A stretch of 30,528 bases of DNA from a virus. The stretch is taken from IMG/VR virus record IMGVR_UViG_3300010151_000089, positions 1 to 30,528 of that record. One strand, given 5' to 3'. Position numbers and translations under genes: made by a program. This document shows positions 22,719 to 30,516 of the stretch, one piece after another (within the stretch, counting starts at the first letter, position 1; the number at the start of each line of letters is the position of its first letter). The notes below the pieces were generated by a model. That model was given only the letters and a program-made list of their open reading frames with translations. It had not been told where the DNA came from and made no database searches.

Positions 22719-22912
22719 TATTTTTTTAATTTAGCCTGTTCTTTTTTACCCTTGGCTTTCAATCTTCTTCTCTTGGCAGAAGGCTTTTCATAATACATTC
22801 GTTCTCTTACTTCGTCTATAATACCTTCATTTCGAACTTTTTTACTAAATCGTTTAATCATTTTTTCAATAGTTTCGTTCCTACGCAAAGAAACTTTTAC
22901 ATTTACAGCCAT
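22718..22912 (-). CDS. rpsU: Ribosomal protein bS21 homologue
   Basis: A 64-residue basic protein matching bacterial bS21 along its length: a short N-terminal strand (VNVKVSLRRNE), the helix IEKMIKRFSKKVRNEGI, EVRERMYYEKPSAKRRR (35-50) with the diagnostic YEKPS and Arg cluster, then a Lys-rich tail. bS21 sits near the 3' end of 16S rRNA on the small subunit and affects initiation at the Shine-Dalgarno. Phage-encoded bS21 is known in several marine phage groups and is thought to exchange into host ribosomes late in infection. Here it lies inside the head-assembly operon, 7 bases after the upstream gene, with only a weak AGG before its ATG. Confidence 0.9.
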   Translation of the reverse strand: MAVNVKVSLRRNETIEKMIKRFSKKVRNEGIIDEVRERMYYEKPSAKRRRLKAKGKKEQAKLKK

Positions 22913-22919
22913 TTTGTAC

Positions 22920-23312
22920 CTACTTATCAGCCAGCAATTTCCAATTTTTCATACCCGGGATTTGTGATATGTCTACACCGGCATCGCCAGAGCTAACTCC
23001 AGATAGTGGATTTCCAGCAGACGACTTTCTCATGGGCTGAGTGCCCTCAAATAAATCTACGCCGCCGTATGCATCTGCGCCCATTGCATGCAGAAGTTTA
23101 CTTTTTGTTTCTTTTATTTTTTGTTTCATTTCGTTGTCAGACTTGGCCCTGTACTCTGCTCTTGGTTGTTTCACTTCTACAATTTGTTTATTAGAAGTTC
23201 CTTTCACAACCTCTGAAATAATACCAGATAATACGCCATCTTCGAAGATGACTTCCTTAATGCACTCTTTTATTAGCGGCTTTAAAATCTGTTTTAGTTC
23301 TGCTTTCTTCAT
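22920..23312 (-). CDS. Small unknown protein of the prohead cluster
   Basis: A 130-residue protein. The N-terminal helix LKQILKPLIKECIKEVIFED and VLSGIISEVVKG (1-40) is amphipathic, followed by a basic linker, and the C-terminal half is Gly/Ser-rich with a final hydrophobic-aromatic stretch (ISQIPGMKNWKLLADK). It lies one base after the protease stop with GAGG upstream. It could be a prohead core or protease-regulating protein by position, but no named family is recognised. Confidence 0.65.
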   Translation of the reverse strand: MKKAELKQILKPLIKECIKEVIFEDGVLSGIISEVVKGTSNKQIVEVKQPRAEYRAKSDNEMKQKIKETKSKLLHAMGADAYGGVDLFEGTQPMRKSSAGNPLSGVSSGDAGVDISQIPGMKNWKLLADK

Positions 23313-23313
23313 C

Positions 23314-23925
23314 TTAATCCTCTAAAACACTATTTAATACACGGTTGATTCTATCTGCTTTTGTAAAAATTTTGTTAAGCGGGTCTCTGTTTTCCGTTAA
23401 ATTCATAAATGCGCCCGGTGTTGAAGGGTCACTGACAATATCAAAGCATATAAGCTGAAAATCGTCTTCTACTAAAGTTTGGCCGTTGCTTTCTTTCACG
23501 GAACCCAAGCCGCGTGATGAAATGCCGACTTGCACGCCGCCACTAATAAGCTCATTTAAAATCTTTCCAGAAGGAGTGTTCAACACCTTTATTTTGCCCA
23601 TAACCGATGCACCATCCATCCAAACCTCTGTGCACATATGAGAAACGTTTTGAAGGTTAATGACGGATGAGTCCGGATGATCTAATTCACCGAGTGCGCG
23701 CATCTCTTGTACCAATTTCCCGTAATTTTTAACCTCTCTTTCCATTATTGCTCTAGGGTACACGCGGCCGTTGCCGTTCTGTACGTCGGCTTCTTGCAGC
23801 TTGCCGGTTAAAAAGACTACTTTTTCTTCTGCTACTTGCCGTTTTTCTTCTTCTGTGAGCATATCTTGGCAAGTGCCGCCGTCACATAAGGCATAATACT
23901 CTCTTAAAAGATATTTCTTTGACAT
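23314..23925 (-). CDS. 21: Prohead core protease (gp21-like, peptidase family S77/U9)
   Basis: A 203-residue protein. FLTGKLQEADVQNGNGRVYP (38-57) with RAI after it, LGELDHPDSS with H83, a middle MGKIKVLNTPSGKILNELI stretch, and GVQVGISSRG with S136/S137 are the T4 gp21 motifs: the His and Ser make up the serine-protease-like active site. The enzyme cleaves scaffold and the capsid N-terminus after L/I-x-E during prohead maturation. GAGG lies 8 bases before the ATG. The 98-base gap upstream carries a small GCGGG/CCCGC hairpin. The length agrees with T4 gp21 (212 residues). Confidence 0.92.
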   Translation of the reverse strand: MSKKYLLREYYALCDGGTCQDMLTEEEKRQVAEEKVVFLTGKLQEADVQNGNGRVYPRAIMEREVKNYGKLVQEMRALGELDHPDSSVINLQNVSHMCTEVWMDGASVMGKIKVLNTPSGKILNELISGGVQVGISSRGLGSVKESNGQTLVEDDFQLICFDIVSDPSTPGAFMNLTENRDPLNKIFTKADRINRVLNSVLED

Positions 23926-24023
23926 CCCTTTTTCCTCATTAAGCGGGCGTTACCCGCGTGATACTGCAGCCGCTTTTGCAAAGCCTCGGTGGTTGTAGCA
24001 TCCAGTGGTTCTCGACAAAAATG

Positions 24024-24320
24024 TTAATTCCTTTTGACATTGATTCCCTCGTCTCCAAATAATATACTTAAAGCATATGATGTGCCCGAACTCAAGCTTC
24101 CCAAAATTATTGGATTAACCCAGTTCAAGTCAAATGTAAATAGTTCTGTATAGAAAGAAATTCCGTAAAGAAAAACACCAACCCAAAAACCCAAACACAT
24201 TGGACAGTGAAAAAGTTCTCCAAAGAATCCCTTTGTTGGCCTCACCTTGTCAAAGATGCTGCCATACACTAAGGCTTGTGTCAAACCCCAAGCGGCCAAT
24301 ATAAAATATAATAATTCCAT
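24024..24320 (-). CDS. DUF1360-like small membrane protein
   Basis: A 98-residue protein with three hydrophobic segments: residues about 3-20, 43-60 (after HCPMC) and 68-87. The motif FHCPMCLGFWVGVF (37-50) with a CxxC directly before a Trp-containing helix is the hallmark of DUF1360 proteins, found in phages and in Bacillus. Its biochemical role is not known; a membrane site of action in late infection is likely. It lies one base from the preceding unknown gene. Its start has no strong Shine-Dalgarno, suggesting coupled translation. Confidence 0.75.
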   Translation of the reverse strand: MELLYFILAAWGLTQALVYGSIFDKVRPTKGFFGELFHCPMCLGFWVGVFLYGISFYTELFTFDLNWVNPIILGSLSSGTSYALSILFGDEGINVKRN

Positions 24321-24321
24321 T

Positions 24322-24948
24322 TTAAAGCCTATAAATCAAGCCATATGGCTTAAAGCCCGGATCAATCGAGCCCTTCTTCTCTTCGTGTGGAACTTCCCCT
24401 AACTCAGTTGTTTCGTCATCATCGGGGTCTGTATAGTGGCTTGATATATCATCATCGTAAGTCATCGACTGCTTAACAATGGTGACTTCATCTTTTAAGA
24501 ACTGATAGATAGCGAGAAGGATTGTTTCTAGGGTATCTATTTCATCATTGATTGGGTACTTACACTCCAGCGAACTAAATATATTTCCAGATTGCACGCT
24601 ATCTAATTGTGCCATACCGCGCCTAATCAAGAAATCAAAAAACTTATCTTGGTAAGGGTAAGGGTCATAATTTATTCCTCTTTTGGCAAAAGTTATTATC
24701 TTATTCTTCGAAGGATCAATGATTATATCATATATCGGATGATCAAAAATCATATAATTACCATCTAAAGTCTTTCTTATTTTTAGATAAACAGTGATTG
24801 GATCTCTAATTTTAATTTTTATTTCTGGTTCAGCCTTCTTGACAATGACCCTTAATAGATTATCCTCTGGAACCTCTTCTTCTGGAGGCTCTTCTTCTGG
24901 GTTCACAAATAATTTAATAGCTTCTATAATTTCGCTTTCTTTATTCAT
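24322..24948 (-). CDS. Unknown acidic protein downstream of the portal gene
   Basis: A 208-residue protein from the ATG at 24948, which overlaps the upstream stop (ATGAATAA); an in-frame GTG at 24963 would add five residues and is possible. The N-terminus has a Glu/Pro-rich segment (PEEEPPEEEVPED), the middle has charged beta strands (PITVYLKIRKTLDGNYMIFD), and the C-terminal part an Asp/Glu-rich stretch (TDPDDDETTELGE). No family is recognised. Its place between the portal and protease genes suggests a prohead-assembly role. Confidence 0.6.
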   Translation of the reverse strand: MNKESEIIEAIKLFVNPEEEPPEEEVPEDNLLRVIVKKAEPEIKIKIRDPITVYLKIRKTLDGNYMIFDHPIYDIIIDPSKNKIITFAKRGINYDPYPYQDKFFDFLIRRGMAQLDSVQSGNIFSSLECKYPINDEIDTLETILLAIYQFLKDEVTIVKQSMTYDDDISSHYTDPDDDETTELGEVPHEEKKGSIDPGFKPYGLIYRL

Positions 24949-25762
24949 TACTTTGTATCTCACTAACCAATTCTTGTATTTTCAAAATCTTTTTAAGAAT
25001 CTTTTCATTTATATATTGTTCTTTGAAGCCGTCTATAACGTTGACCACCTCTTTCATTTTGTTAAGCATAATAGTGTCTTCTTTTATTTCTTTTGTTTCC
25101 AAAGAGGCTTCTATGTGCTCTTTTAATCTTCCTAGTTCTTCATTCAAAAAATACCTTAATTCTAGGCCGTTGTCTTTAAAAGATCCTACATATTTTGAAA
25201 GCAACTCTTTTTGCTCTTCTAATAGACCTCCGTAAGCTTCATTAAACTTTTTAGAGAATACTTTAAGCTCGGTACTATTAAGTCTCTTAGTGTTGATAGT
25301 TTGAGTCGCTGGCTGAATCATATATGATACAATTTGCTTTTCCAACATTATTTTCTTTTTTATCGGAGTACTTTGATTAAAAATTTGAGATATACTAGCT
25401 ATGGTCTTGTAGTTCGAAACAAAATTAGTAAAAACATTTGTCGACACCCTCTTGTTTATTTGTGACACAAGTTGAGATTGTGTATCAAAAACGTTGCTGT
25501 TGTTTAAGGAAAGATATACTCTCTTGACCTCGCTTATGATCTTTTCGGCATCACCTCTAGACGCCCCTTTTGTTTCATATAAATTTTTATATAAAGATAG
25601 CTCTTGGAATAGTACTGTATTTTTATTGAAAAACTCAACTAAAACATCTTTAACGGCCCTTTCTTTTGCGCGGTCTTTGCGAAGAGCCGCCTTTGTTAAC
25701 TCTCTAACAAGCGCTTCGAATAAAAAAGCTGTGTTTCTCCGCTTATTGTGCTTCAATTTCAT
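24941..25762 (-). CDS. Unknown helical protein overlapping the portal gene
   Basis: A 273-residue, almost entirely helical protein. A basic start (MKLKHNKRRNTAFLFEALVR) is followed by long amphipathic helices through to the C-terminus (FKEQYINEKILKKILKIQEL). The start overlaps the end of the portal gene by 20 bases and has GGAG 8 bases upstream, so it is tightly co-translated with the portal. Related proteins seem to occupy the same slot in other marine T4-like genomes. A prohead core or portal-associated assembly role (in the place of T4 gp67/gp68) is inference only. Confidence 0.65.
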   Translation of the reverse strand: MKLKHNKRRNTAFLFEALVRELTKAALRKDRAKERAVKDVLVEFFNKNTVLFQELSLYKNLYETKGASRGDAEKIISEVKRVYLSLNNSNVFDTQSQLVSQINKRVSTNVFTNFVSNYKTIASISQIFNQSTPIKKKIMLEKQIVSYMIQPATQTINTKRLNSTELKVFSKKFNEAYGGLLEEQKELLSKYVGSFKDNGLELRYFLNEELGRLKEHIEASLETKEIKEDTIMLNKMKEVVNVIDGFKEQYINEKILKKILKIQELVSEIQSNE

Positions 25763-27782
25763 CTCTCTTTTTCTCCAAGTTTCTAATCAAATTTTCAATT
25801 TCATTACCTGTTCTAAACAATCTCTTTTCCGCGATGATACTATAATTAGCTTTGTTTTCTGAAACTATTCCCTTAGACAAGCTATCAAAATTATATTTTA
25901 ATCCCAGACCTCTTTTGCCGCCTTGCCTATGGCCACCTTGAGACATCATGTTCTTCTTGCGAGGAACTGAGCCTCTTCTTTTATCTAGTTCTTTTGGCAC
26001 TGGCTTGTACCACTTGCCTTTTGATTTGTCAGTTGTTGTTTCTACGTTACCAAGCATATCTTGCTTCTTAACCTTGTGCCACATATATTCGCCTTCATCT
26101 CTCTTACCGGGCGGGGGGCCGGCTTCTTCTGGGGCGGCTAGTAGCCCCTCAAAGCCTTCGCCTTCGCCGGCTGGTGCTTCTGCTGCTTCTGGTGCCGGAA
26201 GTTCGGCGCCCATGTCTTCCATGCCACCCATGTCTTCCATGCCGCCCATGTCTTCCATGTCTTCCATGCTGCCGAGGGCGCCCATCTCGGCTGCGCCGGC
26301 GGCTTCGCCAGCCACTTCAGCCACTTTGGCCATAGAAGCTTCAAGCTTTTTGTCATAGAAACGTTCTCTTTGGTTTCTTACAAACTCCTCTTCGGAAATG
26401 GAAAGAATATTTTTCGCGACCCACCTCTTGCTAAACATTTGCCCAATAGCAGTATCAACTAAAGCTAGTTTAGTATTCCAGTGCTCAAGCTCTTGCATCT
26501 CTGCAATTTTCGAAGGATTGTGTAATTTCATCTTAAAAGAAGTTAAATCCTCTCCTCTATAGCCCAACGTGTATAAATGAACGATCGCTATTTTCTCTAA
26601 TTCGGAAACAAGCGATCGTTGCAACCTTTGAATCGTCCGAGCAAATCGAATATCTTTTTGAGCCAATGTTGCTTTGTCTTCTTCACCGCCTTCGCCGCGA
26701 ATAAGATATGACATTGGAATTTTAATTGCAGCAAACAGTTTGTCGCGCATATACTTAACATCGTCAATGGCGGTGGCCCACGTTGTGCCGCTTAAGTTTT
26801 CAATCTTAGTCCCGCTTTGGCCGCCGCGAACTGGAATATAAAAATCTTCTTCAATCGAAGCCGGGTTATATCTCAAATCAACTTTGCCTGATGATGGGTC
26901 GATGACGGAATGACGTTTCATCTGAGTCATTGCTTTTTGCATGAACTGCTCGACATCTTCCGGAGGAACGCCGCCGACATCAATATAAAAAATGCGGCGA
27001 TCTGGTGAGCGCACAATACGATAAGCCATCATCGCATCTTCAAGCATTGTTAATTGACGCCAAATTCTTCTAGCCGGATCTAAAATGCTAGTTCCATATG
27101 GCGAGTATTTATCGTTACCTAAAACTCTGAAATGTGCGACTTGCCAATTTTCTAAAGTCATACCAGCAGAGTTCCACTGAAACTGAATATAGCTTGGGTT
27201 GGTTTCGTCTTGGCCTTCCAGCCTTTCAACTTCGCCGGCTGGTAAGCCTATAACATTTTTTATGCCTATCTCCTCATCAATATCCAAGTATAAAAAGAAG
27301 TCTCCATACTTAGACATCGTGCGAGCCCAACTGTATAAGTTGTTTTCGACATTTAACACTTGATAGAAAAGAGTGTTTAATATTTCTTTAATTTCTAAGT
27401 TCAAACAATCAACTACGAGTAGCGGGCTATAATTTGTGTGTGTTGTAATCTCATCTGCATAAATATCGAGCGCAGATGCCAACTCCGGAGTAAACTCCAT
27501 TTGATCAAAATCAGCATATCTTTCTGACCGGTTTTGGTTAAACATAATGTTTGCCAAAACACTTTCAAACGGATTGTAAGATTTCTTTTTAAATTGTTGG
27601 CCGCTAGCTGATTTAAATCTTTTTGCTGTTTTGTCTAGTTGGTGCTTTCTTCCTATTCTGACCTGTTGTCTTCTGTAATTGACAATCGGGCCCGACAACA
27701 ACCTTGTTAGCTTTTTGAACAAAGTAGATTCTGAATTTCTTGGGTTTCTTGGTGAAACTTGTCTTCTGTTTTTTCTAGCCAT
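25743..27782 (-). CDS. 20: Portal vertex protein (gp20-like) with extended C-terminus
   Basis: A 679-residue protein. The first 500 residues follow the gp20 plan: YADFDQMEFTPELASALDIY with ADE, ARTMSKYGDFFLYLDID, VAHFRVLGNDKYSPYGTSIL, then RRIWRQLTMLEDAMMAYRIV, RRIFYIDVGGVPPEDVEQFM, and the core helix region DDVKYMRDKLFAAIKIPMSY. Twelve copies form the ring through which DNA enters and on which the prohead starts. Residues 505-524 are a MEDMGG-type repeat, followed by an Ala/Pro/Glu linker and a basic, Gly-rich end with GKRDEGEYMWHKVKKQDM and QGGHRQGGKRGLG. T4 gp20 is 524 residues, so about 150 are additional. The Shine-Dalgarno is weak (AGGT). Confidence 0.92.
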   Translation of the reverse strand: MARKNRRQVSPRNPRNSESTLFKKLTRLLSGPIVNYRRQQVRIGRKHQLDKTAKRFKSASGQQFKKKSYNPFESVLANIMFNQNRSERYADFDQMEFTPELASALDIYADEITTHTNYSPLLVVDCLNLEIKEILNTLFYQVLNVENNLYSWARTMSKYGDFFLYLDIDEEIGIKNVIGLPAGEVERLEGQDETNPSYIQFQWNSAGMTLENWQVAHFRVLGNDKYSPYGTSILDPARRIWRQLTMLEDAMMAYRIVRSPDRRIFYIDVGGVPPEDVEQFMQKAMTQMKRHSVIDPSSGKVDLRYNPASIEEDFYIPVRGGQSGTKIENLSGTTWATAIDDVKYMRDKLFAAIKIPMSYLIRGEGGEEDKATLAQKDIRFARTIQRLQRSLVSELEKIAIVHLYTLGYRGEDLTSFKMKLHNPSKIAEMQELEHWNTKLALVDTAIGQMFSKRWVAKNILSISEEEFVRNQRERFYDKKLEASMAKVAEVAGEAAGAAEMGALGSMEDMEDMGGMEDMGGMEDMGAELPAPEAAEAPAGEGEGFEGLLAAPEEAGPPPGKRDEGEYMWHKVKKQDMLGNVETTTDKSKGKWYKPVPKELDKRRGSVPRKKNMMSQGGHRQGGKRGLGLKYNFDSLSKGIVSENKANYSIIAEKRLFRTGNEIENLIRNLEKKRDEIEAQ
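26210..26270 (-). repeat. Short tandem repeat in the portal gene
   Basis: About four 12-18-base units built on CATGTCTTCCATGCC (plus strand) encode MEDMGG-type repeats near the portal C-terminus. Copy number is likely to vary between relatives because of slippage. Confidence 0.8.
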
Positions 27783-27793
27783 TACCTATTACC

Positions 27794-29362
27794 CTATTTT
27801 ACAAAAAACGGAATGTTGTTAAAATCATATCCTTTTTCCGAATTATTTTTTCTATACCCCGCCATTCCCCTCATCCTCGTATCAAAAACACTTTTAGATG
27901 TCATGATCGAGCCAAGCATGGCCTTCTTATATTCAGTCTCGTGGTGATTGGCTATGAGCGCAGTTTCGCGGACCCAACATGCAATAGCAATTGCTAAAAC
28001 CAAATCATCGTTATAGCCCCGTAAAGCCTCTGCTTTTCCATTGTTCCAAACAAAAGTTTTAAGTTCGCTGAAGAGGCGCATTGACTTTACTTTTATAACC
28101 TTATTTCTTACTAGCTCTTCTAATTTTGCCACAATTAGCGGTCGTGTTTTAACAGTCGTCGCGAACCCGGGAGTCGCAGTACTCTGATGTTCCGCTAGGT
28201 ATTGGTTGACATGTTCGTGAGTGCCTTTCCTAGAGAAATATATATTTGGATGTTTCAAGTCTCTCAGCTTATCCAAGACTGACATTCCTATAGAGTTGTT
28301 TTCAACTACCGTTAGACAAAAACCATACTCCCTGCTCGTCTCGTAGAGTAGCGAAGCGTACATATCTAGAGGTAATTTTCCTTGATATTCTGCAACTTGT
28401 TCCATCGTTTCCGAATTAAAGATATGAAAAGCAGAGTTGTCTTGGCCATCGCCGCGGGCAACGTCTGCGATTAAAAAGTATTTTTTCGTTGCGTCATATG
28501 TCTCCCAAATCCATAAATTACGGTCGAAGCCGGTTTTATATTTTGGTTCTACGGTGCCTTCTTTTATCCTCTCTAAATCTTCGCCAGTCAATAGTGTTTC
28601 GCCAGACATGTTGAAATTACACTGAAGCTCCTGCGCAACTTCACGCGTTGACATATTGCGGCACTCTTTTTCGTACCACTCATAATCTCTCTCTGGGTGC
28701 ACATCCCATGGCAAACATATATTATTAAAATCATTTATGCCTTGCTCAGATTCACTATATATCTTATGAAACATGTTTCCTACACCTTTTGGCGTAGAAG
28801 CAATAATACAATCACCACCAGTAGATAAGGTCGGCAACAGGCCGGCCCACAAATCATCAAGACCCTCGATGATTGCCGCCTCATCAATAACCAGCAAAGA
28901 AAGTGCTTCGGAGCGGCCGGCATCGCCAGAGGTCGAAATAGCCTTTACTTCACTTTGGTTGTCTAACTTAAATGAGTTTCTGTTGTCGACAACTATCTTT
29001 GAAATTAGCATCCAATCTGGTAAAGACTTTATAGCCAGTTTAGTTTTTTTAACTAAGTTCGCGGCTGTGTTCAGCTTAGTTGCCATTACAACAACGTTTT
29101 TTCCTTTGTGAAATAATAAAAGCCACGCCACATAAGCAGATATCGTGGTAGATATCCCAAGTTGGCGCGCTTTAAGAACAACATTGTAGCGGTGATCTAT
29201 AAAATCTTTTACTGCATCTTTTTGGAAATCATAGAGTTTAAATTGTATTAATCCCTTTAGAGGGTGCGTAATCCTTACATAGTTGTCGATAAAATAAACC
29301 GGATCTCTACCGCACTTAAGAAGCTCTTTCCTGATCTCTTTTTTGGTTAAACGGTATTTCAT
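27794..29362 (-). CDS. 17: Terminase large subunit (gp17-like ATPase and nuclease)
   Basis: A 522-residue protein. ATPase domain: an adenine-binding YDFQKDAVKDF start, the variant Walker A KARQLGIST (64-72), Walker B LLVIDEA (155-161) with the catalytic Glu, and coupling motif ASTP (187-190). Nuclease domain: FLIADVARGDGQD with D299, D304 and D307, VVENNS with E353, and RGYNDDLVLA with D451/D452 give the RNase H-like acidic cluster. It packages concatemeric DNA through the portal and cuts it when the head is full. The portal gene follows 12 bases on. Length agrees with the family (T4 gp17, 610 residues, is longer at its ends). No small subunit gene is recognisable next to it. Confidence 0.95.
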   Translation of the reverse strand: MKYRLTKKEIRKELLKCGRDPVYFIDNYVRITHPLKGLIQFKLYDFQKDAVKDFIDHRYNVVLKARQLGISTTISAYVAWLLLFHKGKNVVVMATKLNTAANLVKKTKLAIKSLPDWMLISKIVVDNRNSFKLDNQSEVKAISTSGDAGRSEALSLLVIDEAAIIEGLDDLWAGLLPTLSTGGDCIIASTPKGVGNMFHKIYSESEQGINDFNNICLPWDVHPERDYEWYEKECRNMSTREVAQELQCNFNMSGETLLTGEDLERIKEGTVEPKYKTGFDRNLWIWETYDATKKYFLIADVARGDGQDNSAFHIFNSETMEQVAEYQGKLPLDMYASLLYETSREYGFCLTVVENNSIGMSVLDKLRDLKHPNIYFSRKGTHEHVNQYLAEHQSTATPGFATTVKTRPLIVAKLEELVRNKVIKVKSMRLFSELKTFVWNNGKAEALRGYNDDLVLAIAIACWVRETALIANHHETEYKKAMLGSIMTSKSVFDTRMRGMAGYRKNNSEKGYDFNNIPFFVK

Positions 29363-29373
29363 TAAACATTTGA

Positions 29374-29928
29374 CTAATAAGCTTTGTTATTTTTACCCAA
29401 CTTCAAAAAGTTTTTAACAGCATCCTCAACACTTTTAACGTGCGGATCTAACTTCCTGTCATTGTCGTCCACAGCCATGGTGTCTTTCATATTCCCAATT
29501 GTATAATATTTCGAAGATTGCACCCAGTTTCGCACGCTGTTCATGCGTTGGATTATGGAATCGGCTTCGCCGTCTGGTGACAAAGAAAGACTTGCCCCCA
29601 TCACCTTTTTATATTCTTTCTTAAGAAACTTTACAATGTCATTAAACATTTGTTCGATCTCCTCTTCGAATCTCGCTGGGCCCCGTTTATGGATGTCCTT
29701 TAAGCTGACCTCTCCATGGTATTTAATACAAAGCTTGTTTCCGTGGAAATTCACGCTAAAACCATCCATTACCCTCTTGTCGAGTAGGGGATTGCCTTTT
29801 TCCCTTTTAAGTCCAACTTTTATCTTTTCACCCTTGCTGTCATATCCGTCATAGGCGTTTGCGGCAGCTTGGGAAATTCCCCTGACTATATCTAAAGTAG
29901 TCATCTTTTTATTCTTTTTCTTGGGCAT
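29374..29928 (-). CDS. Conserved unknown upstream of the terminase
   Basis: A 184-residue basic protein. The opening (TTLDIVRGISQAAANAYDGY) leads into KVGLKREKGNPLLDKRVMDG and FSVNFHGNKLCIKYHGEVSL, with a later helical part (FEEEIEQMFNDIVKFLKKEY) and a C-terminal Val/Asp/Lys-rich end. I believe similar proteins precede the large terminase in other marine T4-like phages, but no function is known. It stands where a small terminase could be, yet lacks an obvious helix-turn-helix. GGAGG lies 7 bases before the ATG, and it overlaps the preceding gene by 20 bases. Confidence 0.65.
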   Translation of the reverse strand: MPKKKNKKMTTLDIVRGISQAAANAYDGYDSKGEKIKVGLKREKGNPLLDKRVMDGFSVNFHGNKLCIKYHGEVSLKDIHKRGPARFEEEIEQMFNDIVKFLKKEYKKVMGASLSLSPDGEADSIIQRMNSVRNWVQSSKYYTIGNMKDTMAVDDNDRKLDPHVKSVEDAVKNFLKLGKNNKAY

Positions 29929-30307
29929 TTTGTGGCCTCCAGCCTTTTAACCATCTTTCTTCGCGATGCTCAACGTAATGTACAAAGCACTTAAAACAAC
30001 ATTCATACTTGTTCATATAAATATCGTCTTCCGCTTTAAAAGAATATGTCTTGCAAACAGGGCATATTCTCTTTACCTCTCTATTAATTAGTTTCTTGGG
30101 TATAAAAAAACCACCAACATCAATCTTCTCTTCATATTGTAATATATGTTCTTCTTCTGCAGAGCTTTCTTGTAGTTGCTTTAGATACTTCTCTTCCTTC
30201 TCTTTGTCCCAATATTTTTCAGGGTTTTGAATCGCGCCCTCGCCATATTTCTTTGCAATCGCTTGTTCTAACTTGGCGATATAATTTAAATCTTTCTTTG
30301 GCTTCAT
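29909..30307 (-). CDS. Cys-rich (zinc-ribbon-like) protein of unknown function
   Basis: A 132-residue protein. The first half is helical and charged (LNYIAKLEQAIAKKYGEGAI). The second half carries CPVC and, after 20 or so residues, CCFKC, which together could bind one zinc ion, then an aromatic end (RWLKGWRPQ). It may bind nucleic acid or be a small assembly factor. The ATG overlaps the stop of the preceding gene (ATGA) and has no Shine-Dalgarno of its own, so it relies on coupling. Confidence 0.65.
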   Translation of the reverse strand: MKPKKDLNYIAKLEQAIAKKYGEGAIQNPEKYWDKEKEEKYLKQLQESSAEEEHILQYEEKIDVGGFFIPKKLINREVKRICPVCKTYSFKAEDDIYMNKYECCFKCFVHYVEHREERWLKGWRPQNAQEKE

Positions 30308-30516
30308 TTCGCAGTCTGCACCGCTGCATAGAATATGCCCATCGATACAGTCACACCGACAATAACACCGCCGGTAAAGAACCAGTGATTATAATCGTTG
30401 GGCGATTCAAGCGTTAACTTCTGAAGATGATCGATTTCATTATTTTTGATTTTTATAATAGCATCGTATTTCTTTTCTGTAGCTCCCAGTGAAGCCTTAA
30501 CCACAGAGGTAAACAT
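30304..30516 (-). CDS. Small C-terminally anchored membrane protein (possibly 5'-truncated)
   Basis: Seventy residues from the ATG at 30516: a charged helix (EKKYDAIIKIKNNEIDHLQK), then one membrane segment (FFTGGVIVGVTVSMGIFYAA, 46-65) and a very short tail. The frame stays open to the right edge and there is no Shine-Dalgarno before this ATG, so the true start may lie outside the window. A helix followed by a C-terminal anchor could fit a lysis-related or envelope protein, but no family is recognised. Confidence 0.5.
   Translation of the reverse strand: MFTSVVKASLGATEKKYDAIIKIKNNEIDHLQKLTLESPNDYNHWFFTGGVIVGVTVSMGIFYAAVQTAK

Noticed and set aside
23926-24023. RNA gene in the gap before the protease
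   Set aside because: Only a 5-bp GCGGG/CCCGC hairpin is seen; no tRNA-like cloverleaf or T-run terminator.
25948-26358. Plus-strand Ser/Pro/Met-repeat ORF of 136 codons
   Set aside because: It is the antisense shadow of the portal repeat and linker.
29374-29928. Small terminase subunit (gp16)
   Set aside because: The position fits, but no helix-turn-helix or gp16-like coiled-coil pattern is visible; left as unknown.
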